Shown piece by piece: positions 30,296 to 38,715 of a DNA stretch of 64,000 bases. A model generated the notes under the pieces. That model ran no database searches. It was not told the DNA's origin and saw only the letters and a list, made by a program, of their open reading frames with translations. Made by a program: the position numbers and the translations under genes. The stretch's first letter is position 1. Every line of letters begins with the position of its first letter. This DNA is from VRUE01 sp963699215 (GTDB taxonomy: Bacteria; Actinomycetota; Thermoleophilia; Solirubrobacterales; 70-9): positions 2,418,001-2,482,000 of the forward strand of contig OY969422.1 in assembly GCA_963699215.1 (NCBI GenBank). The letters run 5' to 3'.

Positions 30296-31097
30296 TCAGA
30301 AGCCGGCGAGCAGGACGTCGGCGTTGGCGATCAGGGCGGCGGCGATCATCAGCAGGACCGAGGGGACGAGGACGAGGGCGACGACGAGCTGGATCTTCGG
30401 CGCGGCGCGGGCGGCGCGCTCCTCGACCGCGCGGCGCTGGTCGCGGCGCAGGGCGGCGGCCTGGCGGCGCAGCTGCTCGGCGAGCGGCGAGCCGAAGCGG
30501 CGCGAGCGCTCGATCGCGGCGACCAGGGTCGCCATCTCGCCCCCGGGCACGCGCTCGCGCAGCGACGCGAGAGCGCCGGTCGAGAGGCACGCCGCAGCCG
30601 AGCTCGGCGACGCAGACCCGCAGCTCGTCCGCCAGCGGGCCCGCTGCCGGCGCGGGCGAGCTGCGGCGAGGCCGGCGGCCGGACTGCGGCCGGCGGCCGC
30701 GCTGACCGCGAGCAGGTCGAGGGCGTCGGGCAGGGCGGCGAGCAAGCGGCGGCGCCGGCGGCGCGCCTCGCGCTCGAGCAGCGCGTCGGGGACGAGGAAG
30801 CCCGGCAGCGGCAGGCGATCGCGACGAGCAGCGCAGTCGACCCGGCGCCGCCGGTGCGCGGCCAGCGGCAGCCGCCCGGCGGCCGCCGCCAGCTTCGCCG
30901 CAGCACCGCGCCAGCGGAGCGCGCCCCAGGCCGGAGCGGCGCAACCGCTCCGGCAGCCCCAGCCGCAGCGCCGCCGCAGCCGAACGGCCGCGAGCCGACG
31001 GCAGCAGGCGACGCGCGCCCGCCCGGCGAGCAGCTCCCGCGCGGCGGCGACAGCCGAGCAGCACCGCGCATCGCCGCCAGCAGCCCGCGCCGCTCAC
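30296..31097 (-). CDS. tadC: TadC-like type II secretion F-domain protein, frameshifted
   Basis: Integral membrane platform protein of the Tad/Flp pilus assembly machine. The GTG at 31097 overlaps the tadB stop. Early codons are scrambled by shifts, but from about 30745 the frame gives LAALPDALDLLAVSAAAGRSPAAGL, the T2SSF signature (PDALDLLA), then EMATLVAAIERSRRFGSPLAEQL, a basic amphipathic region, and the final helix IQLVVALVLVPSVLLMIAAALI. Breaks are near 31070, 30960, 30640 and 30590. TadC pairs with TadB in the inner membrane. Confidence 0.85.
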
Positions 31098-31956
31098 TCG
31101 ACCACCCGGGCGAAGCGGCGGATCGCGACGAAGCCGGCGAGCTGCAGCGCGGCGGCGAGCGCCAGCAGCACCGCCGACGCCGGCGAGCCGAGCAGCCTCG
31201 GCGAGAAAGCCGGGCTGGATCAGCTCGGCGAAGAGGGCGCCGCCGCTCGGCATCGCCACCACCAGCAGGCCGGTGAAGCGCGCCTGCGCGGTCGCCGAGC
31301 GCGCGTCCTCGGCGACCCGGTCGCGCTCGGCGGCACCGGCGGCGAAGCGGCGCAGCAGGCCGGCCAGGTCGCCGCCGGCGAGCCGCTGGCTGAGCAGCGC
31401 CGCGGCGAAGGCGTCGACCCGCGTCGAGCGCATCCGCCGCCGCCAGGCCGTCGACCGCCGCGACCGTCGGCGCGCCGAGGTCGAGCTCGGCGCCGAGCCG
31501 CGCCAGCTCGACCGCCGGCGGGCCGTCGAGCGAAGGCCGCGGCGGCCGGGCAGCGAGGCGCGCAGCGAGCGACCGGCGCTGAGCGAGTCGGCGACCGCGG
31601 TCGCGACTTCCGGCAGCGAGCGCTCGACCGCGCGCCGGTAGCGGCGGCGCCGGCTGCGATACGGCCCAGCCGGCGCGGCCGGGCCGGCGATCGCGAGCGG
31701 CAGCGCGGCCGCCGCGCCGCCGAGAAGCCAGCCGCCGGTCAGAGCCGCCGCGGCGCCGACCGCGGCCAGGCGGCGTCGCTCCAGGGTCGAGGGCGCGTAT
31801 CCCTCGCTCGCCCGCCCGCCGCAGCGGCTCCAGGGCCAATCGCAGCCAGCGCGCCGCGGCCGGGCTCGCCAGCACGGCTTCGCGCGCCGCGAGCGCCGAC
31901 AGGCCGCCGGCCGCAGCGCCGATCAGCGGCAACAGCATTCCCTGGGTGCCGCTCAT
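31094..31956 (-). CDS. tadB: TadB-like type II secretion F-domain protein, frameshifted
   Basis: Starts at the ATG at 31956, overlapping the tadA stop (ATGA), with a hydrophobic N-terminus MLLPLIGAAAGGLSALAA. After shifts near 31800, 31670 and 31580, pieces typical of TadB appear: LSAGRSLRASLAARPPR, SQRLAGGDLAGLLRRFAAGA and ERDRVAEDARSATAQARFTGLLVVAMPSGGALFAELI, and a C-terminal membrane helix. It ends at 31094 with FVAIRRFARVVE. Partner of TadC in the pilus platform. Confidence 0.85.
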
Positions 31957-32968
31957 CGCACCTCTCCCACCTCGGCGATCTCGGTCACGCGCCGCGAGCC
32001 GTCGGCGCGCCGCTCGAGCTGGACGACGAGATCGATGCCGCGCCGGACCTGCTCGGCAACCGCCTCGTGCGGCAGCCCGAGACCCGCCATCAGCGCCAGC
32101 GTCTCCAGGCGCGCGAGCGCGTCGGCGGGCGAGTTGGCGTGCACGGTCGAGAGCGCTCCGTCGTGGCCGGTGTTGAGCGCGGTGAGCAGGTCGAGCGCCT
32201 CGGCTCCGCGCACCTCGCCGATCACGATCCGGTCCGGCCGCATCCGCAGCGCGTTGCGAAGCAGGTCGCGGATCGTCACCTCGCCCCTCCCCTCGACCCC
32301 CGCCGGCCGGCTCTCCAGGCGCACCACATGGCGGCTGCTGCAGCCGCAGCTCGGCGGCGTCCTCGATCGTCACCACCCGCTCGTCCGCGGCGACGAAGCT
32401 CGAGAGCGCGTTGAGCAGGGTCGTCTTGCCGGAGCCGGTGCCGCCGCTGACGAGGAGGCTGCGCCGCGCGCGGACAGCCTGCTCGAGCCGACTCGCGCTG
32501 CGACTCGTCGAGCGTGCCCAGCTCGACCAGCTCGCGCGGCCCGGGGCGGCTGGCGCCGAAGCGGCGGATCGAGAGCGCCGGCCCGTCGATCGCCAGCGGC
32601 GGAATCACCACGTTGACCCGCGAGCCGTCGGCGAGTCGCGCGTCGACCATCGGGCTGAGCTCGTCGACCCGGCGGCCGAGCGGCGCGAGGATCCGCTCGA
32701 TCGCGTTGCGCAGCTCCTCCTCGTCGGCGAAGCCGACCTCGATCGCCTCGATCCGCCCGTCGCGCTCGACGTAGACCCGGTGCGGCCCGTTGACCATCAC
32801 CTCCTCGACCGTCGGGTCGGCCAGCAGGTCCTCGAGCGGCCCGAGCCCGACCTGTCGCGGAGCGATCCGCGCCACGAGCGCCTCGCGATCCTCGGCGCCG
32901 AGCAGCGCCGCCTCCTCGTCGACCAGCCCCCTCACCTGCTCGCCGAGCTCGCTCTCCCGGCCGCTCAC
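31953..32968 (-). CDS. tadA: TadA/CpaF-type secretion ATPase, frameshifted
   Basis: Hexameric ATPase that powers Flp pilus assembly. The GTG at 32968 gives ELGEQVRGLVDEEAALLG, then the CpaF signatures GLGPLEDLLADPTVEEVMVNG, VYVERDGRIEAI, SPMVDARLADGSRVNVVIPPLAIDGP and LSIRRFG. Shifts near 32480 and 32335 cover the Walker A segment, visible on the minus strand around 32420-32450 (GTGSGKTTLLNAL in another frame). The last frame has VTIRDLLRNALRMRPDRIVIGEVRGAEALDLL (Walker B and Asp box) and STVHANSP (His box). Confidence 0.92.
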
Positions 32969-33058
32969 CGGCCGCGGCCGCGCTCGCGGCGGCGCTCGAT
33001 CAGCCGGCCCCGCAGCGCATCCGCCAGCTCCTCCAGGTGCCGCTCCCTCGCGCTGCAT
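32965..33058 (-). CDS. Possible small ORF between cpaB and tadA, charged helical, needs a frameshift
   Basis: Between the cpaB stop (33064) and the tadA GTG (32968) an ATG at 33058 and a TGA at 32965-32967 that overlaps the tadA start frame a very short reading of about 30 residues, rich in Arg, Glu and Leu (HLEELADALRGRLIERRRE after a one-base shift near 33045). Its charge pattern fits a short amphipathic helix. It could be a real micro-ORF coupled to tadA, or the remains of a longer tadA start damaged by an indel. Confidence 0.3.
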
Positions 33059-33063
33059 CGGCC

Positions 33064-33723
33064 TCAGCCTCCCGGCAGCAGGGTCACCTTGCGGGCGAAG
33101 CTCTCGGCGGCGATCAGCCGCAGCGCCTGGCGCTGGGTCAGCCCGAGCGTCGCCGCCGCGGTCGCGCCCGGGCCCGGCCCTTCGGCATTTGGCCTCAGTG
33201 CCGAGCAGCGGCACGCGCGGCGGCGGCGACGTAGGTGCGACCGGCCCCGCCGACAGCCGGTTCGCTCGTCACCACCACGTCGACCCTCGACCCGGACGCG
33301 GGACCGAGCGACCAGCAGCGCATCGGCGCCGCTGACCGCGATCTCGACCGGACGGCGGTCCCCCCCGAGCGCGGTGGGGGCCGGCTTCTCCCTTCGCCCG
33401 GCGCGCAACTGCGCGCCGAGCAGATAGGAGCCGGCCGGCAGCCGCGCTCGCGGAACCAGACCCAGGGCTTCGCTCGGGCGCGGCCAGCGCCCCCGGCGGC
33501 GCGAACCGCTCCGGAACCCGCCGCAGCTCGAGGGCGGAGCCGACCTCCCGCGGGCCGATCCGCCGCCCGGCGGCGAGGTCCGCGGCGAGCGACGACGACC
33601 GGCCGCAGCGGGCCGTACCCGCGCACGACGCTTGCCCGGTAGCCGTCGGCGATCGCCGCCGCTCGCCGCCGCGGCAAGCAGCGCCAGCAGGAGGAACCCG
33701 AGGGCGCGCCTGCGCCGGCTCAT
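33064..33723 (-). CDS. cpaB: CpaB/RcpC-like SAF-domain pilus protein, frameshifted
   Basis: Starts at an ATG at 33723 overlapping the histidine kinase stop. It has an N-terminal signal-anchor (RALGFLLLALLAAAA) and, in the next frame, VVVARRDLAAGRRIGPREVGS-like SAF-domain sequence, then LGLVPRARLPAGSYLLGAQL and SRVDVVVTSEPAVGGAGRTYVAAA, ending GLTQRQALRLIAAESFARKVTLLPGG. This domain order is that of CpaB/RcpC, a periplasmic protein of Tad systems thought to bind peptidoglycan. Breaks occur near 33655, 33610, 33480, 33300 and 33210. Confidence 0.8.
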   Translation of the reverse strand: MSRRRRALGFLLLALLAAAASGGDRRRLPGKRRARVRPAAAGRRRSPRTSPPGGGSARGRSAPPSSCGGFRSGSRRRGRWPRPSEALGLVPRARLPAGSYLLGAQLRAGRREKPAPTALGGDRRPVEIAVSGADALLVARSRVRVEGRRGGDERTGCRRGRSHLRRRRRACRCSALRPNAEGPGPGATAAATLGLTQRQALRLIAAESFARKVTLLPGG

Positions 33724-34445
33724 GCCGCGAGCGAGCCCCGGTCGCTCGCCAGGGGCAGCTCGAGCAGGGCGAGCGAGCCGCGCTCCGAGCGCCGCAGGGC
33801 GAAGCGGCCATCGTGCGCGGCCGCCACCCGCCTCACCACGACCAGGCCATGGCCGTGGCGGCGCCGGCCGGAGAGCCGGCCGATCACCTCGGCGGGCGTG
33901 TCCCGCCGAGTCTCGGGGCGCGAGGCGCGGCCCGAGTCGGCGATAACGATCCGCACCCGGCCCTTGTGCGGACGCGCGTCGACCGCGATCTCCGGCCCGC
34001 CGTGCTCGATCGCGTTGACGATCAGGTTGTCGAGCGCCTGCGCGAGCGCGACCCGGTCGCCGGACACAACGGCCCGCCCGGCGCGCCAGCGCAGGCTCAG
34101 CGATCCGCCGCCGAGGCTCGCCCGCGACCGCCAGCGCCGCAGCGCCGCTTCGACCAGCGGCCGCACCTCCACCGCTTCCGCCGGTCGCTGCAGGGTCCCG
34201 CCGTTGACCTCGCGGTCGAGCCGCTCCAGCGCCGCCGCGGCCAGCCGCACCGAGCCGGCCAGCACCGGCGGCGAGGCGGCTCCCCCGCCGGCGAGGGCGA
34301 TCGCCTGCAGCGGTCGGCGCAGCTCGTGCAGCGCTTCGTTGAGGGCGCTGCGGCGGCGGCCGGCGCGCAGCTTCTGCGCCGCGGCAACACCGGCCATCGA
34401 GGCGGCCAGCGGCCATCCGGCGACAATCTCCGCGAGCTCGGTCAT
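33720..34445 (-). CDS. Sensor histidine kinase, short
   Basis: A 241-residue kinase. One short hydrophobic N-terminal segment, then the H-box LNEALHELRRPLQAIALAGG (phospho-acceptor His), an N-box DNLIVNAIEHGG, a G1-like IADSGR and a G2-like HGHGLVVVRRVAAAHDGRF. It lacks a recognisable sensor domain, so it may sense an intracellular or membrane-linked signal or rely on a partner. The ATG at 34445 overlaps the response-regulator stop, and its own stop overlaps cpaB, so it is translated with the Tad genes. Confidence 0.88.
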   Translation of the reverse strand: MTELAEIVAGWPLAASMAGVAAAQKLRAGRRRSALNEALHELRRPLQAIALAGGGAASPPVLAGSVRLAAAALERLDREVNGGTLQRPAEAVEVRPLVEAALRRWRSRASLGGGSLSLRWRAGRAVVSGDRVALAQALDNLIVNAIEHGGPEIAVDARPHKGRVRIVIADSGRASRPETRRDTPAEVIGRLSGRRRHGHGLVVVRRVAAAHDGRFALRRSERGSLALLELPLASDRGSLAA

Positions 34446-35155
34446 CCGTCGAGCAGGCGGTAGCCGTAACCCCAGCAGTTGATCACGTAGCGGGCGCGCT
34501 CGGGGTCGAGCTTGCGCCGCAGCCGGCTCACGTGCGAGTCGAGCGTCCGGGACTTGGTCGGCGTCCGGTAGCCCCAGACCTCACTCAACAGCTCGCGCTT
34601 GGAGAAGACCCGGTGCGGGTCGGTGGCCAGCACCCGCAGCAAGGAGAACTCCTTCTTGGACAGCTGCACCTCGCGCCGTCCGACCCAGACTCGGCGCCGC
34701 CCGGGATCGACGACGATGTCCCCGACCCGGCAGGGTCCGCTGCGCCGCTGCTCGACCCGCCGCAGCACGGCGGCGATCCGCGCCCGCAGCTCGCCGTAGT
34801 GGAACGGCTTCACGACGTAGTCGTCGGCGCCGAACTCGAAGCCGCGAACGCGCTCCTCCTCGGCGCCGCGCCCAGTCAGGACGATCACCGGCAGGCGCGG
34901 GTCGAAGCGGGAGGCGATCCCGTCCGCTTCGCGGATCTCCTGCAGCACGTCGAGCCCCGAGGCGTCGGGAAGGGTCAGGTCGAGCAGCATCAAGTCGGGC
35001 TGCTTGTAGCGGCAGAGCCGCAGCGCGTCGGAGGCGCTGGGAGCCGGCAGCACGCCGAAGCGGTCGGCGACGAGGTTGTCGCAGAGCAGCTCGAGCGTCG
35101 GTGTGTCGTCCTCGCAGACGACGACGCTGGCGATCTCTCGTCGCTGGGGCAGCAT
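34442..35155 (-). CDS. OmpR/PhoB-family response regulator
   Basis: A 237-residue regulator from an ATG at 35155. The receiver domain has SVVVCEDD (acidic pocket), LMLLDLTLPDASGLDVL with the phosphorylated Asp, VIVLTGRGAEEE and the switch Lys in DDYVVKPFHYGEL. The C-terminal winged helix shows LSKKEFSLLRVLATDPHRVFSKRELLSEVWGY and TLDSHVSRLRRKLDPE, typical OmpR DNA recognition. First gene of the operon that continues with the kinase and Tad genes, so it probably controls pilus expression. Confidence 0.93.
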   Translation of the reverse strand: MLPQRREIASVVVCEDDTPTLELLCDNLVADRFGVLPAPSASDALRLCRYKQPDLMLLDLTLPDASGLDVLQEIREADGIASRFDPRLPVIVLTGRGAEEERVRGFEFGADDYVVKPFHYGELRARIAAVLRRVEQRRSGPCRVGDIVVDPGRRRVWVGRREVQLSKKEFSLLRVLATDPHRVFSKRELLSEVWGYRTPTKSRTLDSHVSRLRRKLDPERARYVINCWGYGYRLLDG

Positions 35156-35260
35156 CCACCCGCTTAAGGGCCCAGCGGCGGAAACTCTCCCCCGTAAAAC
35201 AAGGGAACCGCCGCAAAGCGCGAGGATTGATCGCGCCGACCGGACTGCTAAATAACCCGC

Positions 35261-36264
35261 ATGGCAGGGGAGCCCGACGGGACGCTCGTCGACTGGAGGG
35301 AAATCGCCACTTCGCACAAGTGGGACACGCTGCTGCTCGGCAACGGCATGAGCATCAACGTGTGGGAGCCATTTGGGTATCGCAAGCTGTATGACCGGGC
35401 GAAGCGCGGCGATCTTGCGGCGCAGGATCGAAAGCTGTTTTCGTCTACCCCGAACTTCGAGCGGGTGCTCGCCGATCTCCTAACCGCAATCAGGGTCAAC
35501 GACGCGGTAGGGCTGGAGACCAAGCCCTTGCTCGAGCGGTATCGCAACATCCAGCGGGCTCTCGTCCAGGCGGTGCGAGAGGTCCACATCAAGCTCGGTC
35601 GCGTACCCCCAGCGACCCGCAAGGCGATCGGCAACACGATGAGGCAGTTCGAGTGGTCTTCACGACGAGCTACGACCTGCTCGTCTACTGGGCGATGGCG
35701 GCTGGGGGGTTCGAGCCCTTCATGGACCACTTCCGCTATCGGGGTCGGTGCGAGTTCGACCCCGTCAGAGCGAGCGTCCCCGCCAACAAGGTCCCGGTCT
35801 ACTTCCTTCACGGGGCACTTCACCTCGTCGTTGGCAGCACGGGGGCCGCCTGGAAGCTCAGGCAGACCGACCTCGACTCCATCCTCCGGCAATTCGGCAA
35901 GCCGATCAAAGGCGATGCTGGAGCGCGGCCCCTGCTCGTGACCGAGGGCTCTGCCGAAGACAAGCTCGCCGCCATCGAGAGCAATGCCTATCTCTCTCAT
36001 GCGCTCGAGCGACTGAGGGGACGAGCGCTCCCCCTCGTCGTGTTCGGCAGCAGCCTGAGCGCGCACGACTCCCATTTGGCCGAAGCTTTGAACGAGAACC
36101 CGGACCGGCCAGTTGCGATCTCGATGCTTCCCGCGCCCAGGAAAGAGCTGCTGGCGCGGCAAGTCGACATATCGGGGCGCCTCGAGGCCAATCCCCTGCT
36201 CTTCTTCGACGCGACTTCGCATCCGCTGGGCGATCCGGCCCTGGCGGTTGCGACGAGCTCCTAG
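35261..36264 (+). CDS. SIR2-like DUF4917 family protein, one frameshift
   Basis: About 334 residues. The N-terminal DTLLLGNGMSINVWEPFGYRKLYD is the glycine loop of SIR2-like DUF4917 proteins. A shift near 35650 links it to VFTTSYDLLVYWAMAAGGF, PVYFLHGALHL (His in the usual active-site position), and LPLVVFGSSLSAHDSHLAEALN. SIR2-like domains can hydrolyse or bind NAD+ and several act as phage-defence effectors, but the DUF4917 branch has no settled role. The gene is divergent from the Tad operon and less GC-rich than its neighbours, a hint of separate origin. Confidence 0.8.
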
Positions 36265-36268
36265 CGTG

Positions 36269-36499
36269 CTACGCGGCTCGCTTACTCGGCGCCCGGGAGA
36301 CCTTGCTTGCGTCGACGACCTTGCCGGTGCGATTCAGGATTCGGATCTCGCCTCCGCCTTCCTGGCGGATCAGCTCTCGCGCGGTCTTGACCGCGTCCGC
36401 CTTCGTCGCGCCATGCGCGGTTGCACGACGGTGGCCCTCCCTGACCACGTCCCAGCCTCTCCCGCTGGCGGCCCTCTTCACATAGCGCGTATTTTTCAT
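36269..36499 (-). CDS. DUF2188 family small protein
   Basis: A 76-residue protein. The ATG at 36499 is preceded by GAGGAGATCTGG, a strong ribosome-binding site, and is preferred over in-frame upstream codons. It reads RGWDVVREGHRRATAHGATKADAVKTARELIRQ and EIRILNRTGKV, the DUF2188 pattern (a small beta-alpha-beta fold that ends in a DGR-like turn). The function of the family is unknown. It is convergent with the DUF4917 gene, with only 4 bases between stops. Confidence 0.8.
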   Translation of the reverse strand: MKNTRYVKRAASGRGWDVVREGHRRATAHGATKADAVKTARELIRQEGGGEIRILNRTGKVVDASKVSRAPSKRAA

Positions 36500-36539
36500 C
36501 CAGATCTCCTCGTGGCCGTCTTCCTGCGCTGACCCTACG

Positions 36540-36881
36540 TTAGCCGTCGGCGGATCCCGCACCCGGCCGGCGACCCATCCTCTCCCGGGAGGGCAGCTCG
36601 AGGACGGCGCTCGCGCGCCGGTTGGAGGCGAAGCGACGCGGCTGCACGCCCTGCCTGATCGAGCAGGGCCTGCCTTCGCAGTCGAGGAAGACGAGATCGA
36701 GCGCGAAGCGCATGCCGAAGGTGTGGACGCTGGAGCAGCGCGGGATCAGGAGCCCGGGGCCGGCCCGGGCGCGGTCGAGATGGGAGAGCCCGAGCAGGCG
36801 CGCGCCGGTCCCGGTGGCCACCGGGACCTCGCGGCCGAGGACCGTCGCCGACGGGAGATTGCGGAAGCGGCGTGAGGCCAC
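36540..36881 (-). CDS. DUF192 family protein
   Basis: A 113-residue protein with the DUF192 signature LLGLSHLDRARAGPGLLIPR followed by SSVHTFGMRFALDLVFLD, where the CxSIHTFGM-type motif is conserved, and a C-terminal RASAVLELP. DUF192 proteins are small beta-barrel proteins of unknown function found in many bacteria and archaea, often secreted; no signal peptide is seen here. Same strand as the DUF2188 gene, 41 bases apart. Confidence 0.85.
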   Translation of the reverse strand: MASRRFRNLPSATVLGREVPVATGTGARLLGLSHLDRARAGPGLLIPRCSSVHTFGMRFALDLVFLDCEGRPCSIRQGVQPRRFASNRRASAVLELPSRERMGRRPGAGSADG

Positions 36882-37036
36882 GCAGGTAAAAGGGGCTGGC
36901 TACCCGGTTCTCTCCCCCCGAGGAAAAGCGCAACACCTCGTTCAGCGGTTGCCGCTCCTAGGCACGGGGCTACGATGACAGGCATGATCCAGCACCTGCT
37001 GTCGCCGGGCTGCGACAGCGGATTGGCTTCAACTCA

Positions 37037-37504
37037 ATGAACAAGAAGACGACCCGCAGAGGAAATTACGAGTCGGGCTCCGACTACGTGCTCGAGTACG
37101 GCGAGCTCCGCTTCGCCTTCAACGAGGAGGACTTCGGCCAGCGCGTCGAGCAGGCCGCGGTCAAACTCGGCTTCGTCCAGCAGGGCCTCAGCCGCGAGGA
37201 GCTGGACGACCTGCTCGACCTGGCCGTCAACGGCGAGATCTCCGAGCCCAGCTCGCGTCTCGGTGAGCACATCAACTCCAACTGGGAGGACCTGGTCGGC
37301 CCCGCCAACCGCAGCCTCGTCCACTGGCTGCGCCGCCTCGTCTTCCGCGGCGCCTGGCTCGACCAGCGGGTCAAGGAGGGCGAGCTGGACGTCGTCTTCG
37401 ACGAGCACACCCAGACCTTCGGCTACGTCCAGCCGGACCGCAGCAACGAGCCGATCGAGCTCTCCAAAGAGCCATCCTGGCGCCGCATCGCCTACCGCGG
37501 CTGA
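37037..37504 (+). CDS. Hypothetical protein, 155 residues
   Basis: An acidic soluble protein with no recognised domain. It begins NKKTTRRGNYESGSDYVLEYGELRFAF, has a helical middle with REELDDLLDLAVNGE and NRSLVHWLRRLVFRGAWLDQRV, and ends EPSWRRIAYRG. Codon usage matches the genome, and the frame is clean over its whole length, which supports a real gene. A tiny ORF at 36984-37040 overlaps its ATG (ATGA) but may be chance. Its 3' end overlaps the convergent propeller gene by 13 bases. Confidence 0.65.
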   Translation: MNKKTTRRGNYESGSDYVLEYGELRFAFNEEDFGQRVEQAAVKLGFVQQGLSREELDDLLDLAVNGEISEPSSRLGEHINSNWEDLVGPANRSLVHWLRRLVFRGAWLDQRVKEGELDVVFDEHTQTFGYVQPDRSNEPIELSKEPSWRRIAYRG

Positions 37505-38703
37505 GCGCGTTTCCGCACCAGCGTCAGAGACTTCGCCTTCGTAGTCGGCGCTTTCATGGGCTCGCTGTATTTGACGCGGACATTGACGCGGGCTCTTCCT
37601 TTGTTGCGCAGTTGACGGCGAATGTTGTGGCCGTCCCAGCCTTTGGCCGAGGGCCAGATCCGCAACCACTTACGGCCGCCGCCGGATAGGGCGGGTCCGA
37701 CGCCTTCGCCAGCGAACCGCCAGCTCAGCCCGGGGCTCCCCGTCACGACGAAGTGACCGGAGTCCGGAACATCGACCGCCAAGAAGGCGACGCCTCTACT
37801 CGGGTTGCGTTTCAGCTTTCCGAACCGGATGCTGCTCTGCGGCAGTGGCGGCGGTACGTAGTAGACGGAATCGACGGCAACCGCACAGGGCAAGCCCAGG
37901 TCGGGGAGAAAGCCTCGATCGACGCCCGTGCCGTTCAGGTTTGCCCGGCCTATGCGTCCGGAGTCGATCGCATCTTCGGCCCAGTAGACATGCGTGGCGT
38001 CGACCGCGATGCTGCAAGGCCGGTCGAGGCCGGCGATGAATTCGGGTTCGGCGTTCGTTCCGCCGATGTCGGCACGACCGATCGTGCCGAGGAAATCCGA
38101 CCAGAAGATGTGCGATGCGTTGACGGCGACGCCGCAAACACTGGCAGCGGTCGGGACGAACGACTGCACAACGCTTCCGCCGTCGAGATCGGCGCGACCC
38201 AGCGAGCTACCCGACCCACTGCCCCAGAAGACACTGGATCCGTTCACCGCCACGCCGCAGGGGCTGCTTCCTGCCTCGATGAAGTCCTGGGTCGCATCCG
38301 TGCCATCCAAGTTCGCCCGGCCGATAGTGGTTCCGCCGAAATTGGCCCAGTAGACGTGCGATCCGTCGATCGCCACGCCGCACGGCTCGTCGGCGCCAAC
38401 GACAAACGAATAGTTCGGGTCCGATCCATCTAGGTTCGCTCGCCCGATCGCATTGGACGAGCGGCTTGCCCAGAAGACGTGGGTCGCATTAACCGCCAGC
38501 CCACAGACATCGCCGGTCGAATGAATGAAGCCACCGGTGAAGAACCTCGAGAAGTCCGGCACGTCGCTGCGGTAGCTGCGATCGAGGTTCATCCGCTCGA
38601 TCCCGTTGTTGCTCTCCCAGTAGAGCATTGCCTCGGCTCGACCGAAGAGAGCGAAGCAGAGAAGCGCAGCGAGCGCAGCGGACTTGCCGACAAGAGCCTT
38701 CAA
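37492..38703 (-). CDS. Secreted YWTD/LDL-receptor-like beta-propeller protein
   Basis: A 403-residue protein with a signal peptide (residues 1-25, ending GRAEA). Six or so repeats of about 43 residues follow, each with a version of CGVAVNASHVFWAS and IGRANLDGTD, the YWTD-like propeller repeat. A Cys recurs in every blade (VCGLAV, PCGVAI, PCGVAV, VCGVAV, PCSIAV, PCAVAV), an unusual regular feature. The C-terminal 100 residues form a beta-rich domain with a Lys/Arg-rich end. Probably extracellular; ligand unknown. Lower GC than its neighbours. Confidence 0.8.
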   Translation of the reverse strand: MKALVGKSAALAALLCFALFGRAEAMLYWESNNGIERMNLDRSYRSDVPDFSRFFTGGFIHSTGDVCGLAVNATHVFWASRSSNAIGRANLDGSDPNYSFVVGADEPCGVAIDGSHVYWANFGGTTIGRANLDGTDATQDFIEAGSSPCGVAVNGSSVFWGSGSGSSLGRADLDGGSVVQSFVPTAASVCGVAVNASHIFWSDFLGTIGRADIGGTNAEPEFIAGLDRPCSIAVDATHVYWAEDAIDSGRIGRANLNGTGVDRGFLPDLGLPCAVAVDSVYYVPPPLPQSSIRFGKLKRNPSRGVAFLAVDVPDSGHFVVTGSPGLSWRFAGEGVGPALSGGGRKWLRIWPSAKGWDGHNIRRQLRNKGRARVNVRVKYSEPMKAPTTKAKSLTLVRKRAQPR

Positions 38704-38715
38704 GGCCCGTAGATG

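Noticed and set aside
36984..37040. An 18-residue ORF overlapping the start of the hypothetical gene at 37037
   Set aside because: The ATGA overlap is suggestive, but no ribosome-binding site and no second copy support it.
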